This document shows positions 63,772 through 64,000 of a stretch of DNA of 64,000 nucleotides, piece by piece (position 1 is the stretch's first letter; the number at the start of each line of letters is the position of its first letter). Under the pieces are notes generated by a model. That model did no database searches. It was not told the DNA's origin and saw only the letters and a program-made list of their open reading frames with translations. Source of the stretch: Roseibium hamelinense (GTDB taxonomy: Bacteria > Pseudomonadota > Alphaproteobacteria > Rhizobiales > Stappiaceae). Made by a program: the position numbers and the translations under genes. The stretch lies in the NCBI RefSeq assembly GCF_007830545.1, contig NZ_VLLF01000010.1, positions 124,001 through 188,000 of the forward strand, read 5' to 3'.

Positions 63772-64000
63772 ATGACCTATGTCGTCACCGACAACTGCAT
63801 CAAATGCAAATACACAGATTGTGTTGAGGTCTGCCCCGTGGACTGTTTCTATGAGGGCGAAAACATGCTCGTAATCAATCCAGATGAATGCATTGATTGC
63901 GGCGTTTGTGAGCCGGAGTGCCCTGCTGAAGCTATATTGCCGGACACGGAATCCGGACTTGACAAGTGGATTGAACTGAACGCCGAGTACTCGGAAAAAT
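63772..64000 (+). CDS. fdxA: 7Fe ferredoxin FdxA, C-terminus outside the window
   Basis: The first 76 codons of a di-cluster ferredoxin. The Cys pattern [17 protein letters not shown] supports a 3Fe-4S plus 4Fe-4S arrangement, and the second cluster run [12 protein letters not shown] is complete. It is a soluble electron carrier. GAGAGGAA lies in front of the ATG. The gene continues past base 64,000. Confidence 0.95.
   Translation, partial: MTYVVTDNCIKCKYTDCVEVCPVDCFYEGENMLVINPDECIDCGVCEPECPAEAILPDTESGLDKWIELNAEYSEK

Noticed and set aside
1..64000. CRISPR arrays
   Set aside because: No regularly spaced 25-40 bp repeats were seen; the only tandem repeat is the 12-bp AT-rich one at 22,750.

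Overview
This looks like a chromosomal window from an alphaproteobacterium of the order Rhizobiales/Hyphomicrobiales, perhaps a marine Stappiaceae member such as Roseibium/Labrenzia; that placement is inference from gene content only. Supporting it are the gene order SUV3-like helicase / S4 protein / fdxA, a DUF2794 gene, a C-P lyase operon containing a DUF1045 gene, a two-imelysin/di-haem oxidase operon with RirA-like and Irr-like boxes, and pyruvate carboxylase with a LuxR-type regulator next door.

Left core segment (1-14,497): a truncated chemoreceptor, an RNA 2',3'-cyclic phosphodiesterase, a Tas-like aldo/keto reductase, a TesA-type esterase divergent from a YbbA/YbbP-type ABC exporter, a Bax-inhibitor-1 membrane protein with a clear terminator, a DUF2794 gene, a possible small RNA, a GNAT acetyltransferase, pyrophosphatase, a zincin-type metallopeptidase, and an operon of a DedA/YqaA-family protein, DsbB and a small membrane protein.

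Integrated island (about 14,498-34,250, 19.7 kb): it sits at the 3' end of a tRNA-Leu(CAA) gene and is bounded by a 16-bp direct repeat that matches the tRNA 3' end including CCA. It carries a tyrosine integrase with an excisionase-like HTH protein, a serine recombinase and a possible HUH-type replication protein beside short AT-rich repeats. Its cargo looks like defence genes: a nucleotidyltransferase divergent from an Abi_2 (HEPN RNase) protein, an AT-rich pair of an SF1 helicase and an unknown partner, a type III restriction-modification operon with a coupled GIY-YIG nuclease, and a large STAND-type NTPase with a TPR tail. No phage structural or conjugation genes are visible.

Right core segment (34,251-64,000): a cupin protein, a CYTH-CHAD protein, and the phosphonate C-P lyase regulon (phnF divergent from phnGHIJKL-DUF1045-phnM-phnN). 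An AsmA-family protein follows. Next is an iron operon on the minus strand (Cys-rich protein, imelysin, di-haem oxidase, second imelysin, Tat-exported DUF1513 protein) divergent from a TerB-like gene. Then come a glutamine amidotransferase, pyruvate carboxylase, a LuxR-type regulator, an SUV3-like helicase, an S4-domain protein that seems to lack a normal start codon, and the first part of fdxA.

The most promising regions for new biology are the helicase pair at 17,190-19,837, the STAND protein at 31,214-34,072, and the divergent nucleotidyltransferase/HEPN pair at 14,650-16,922, whose HEPN gene has an unusual leader.
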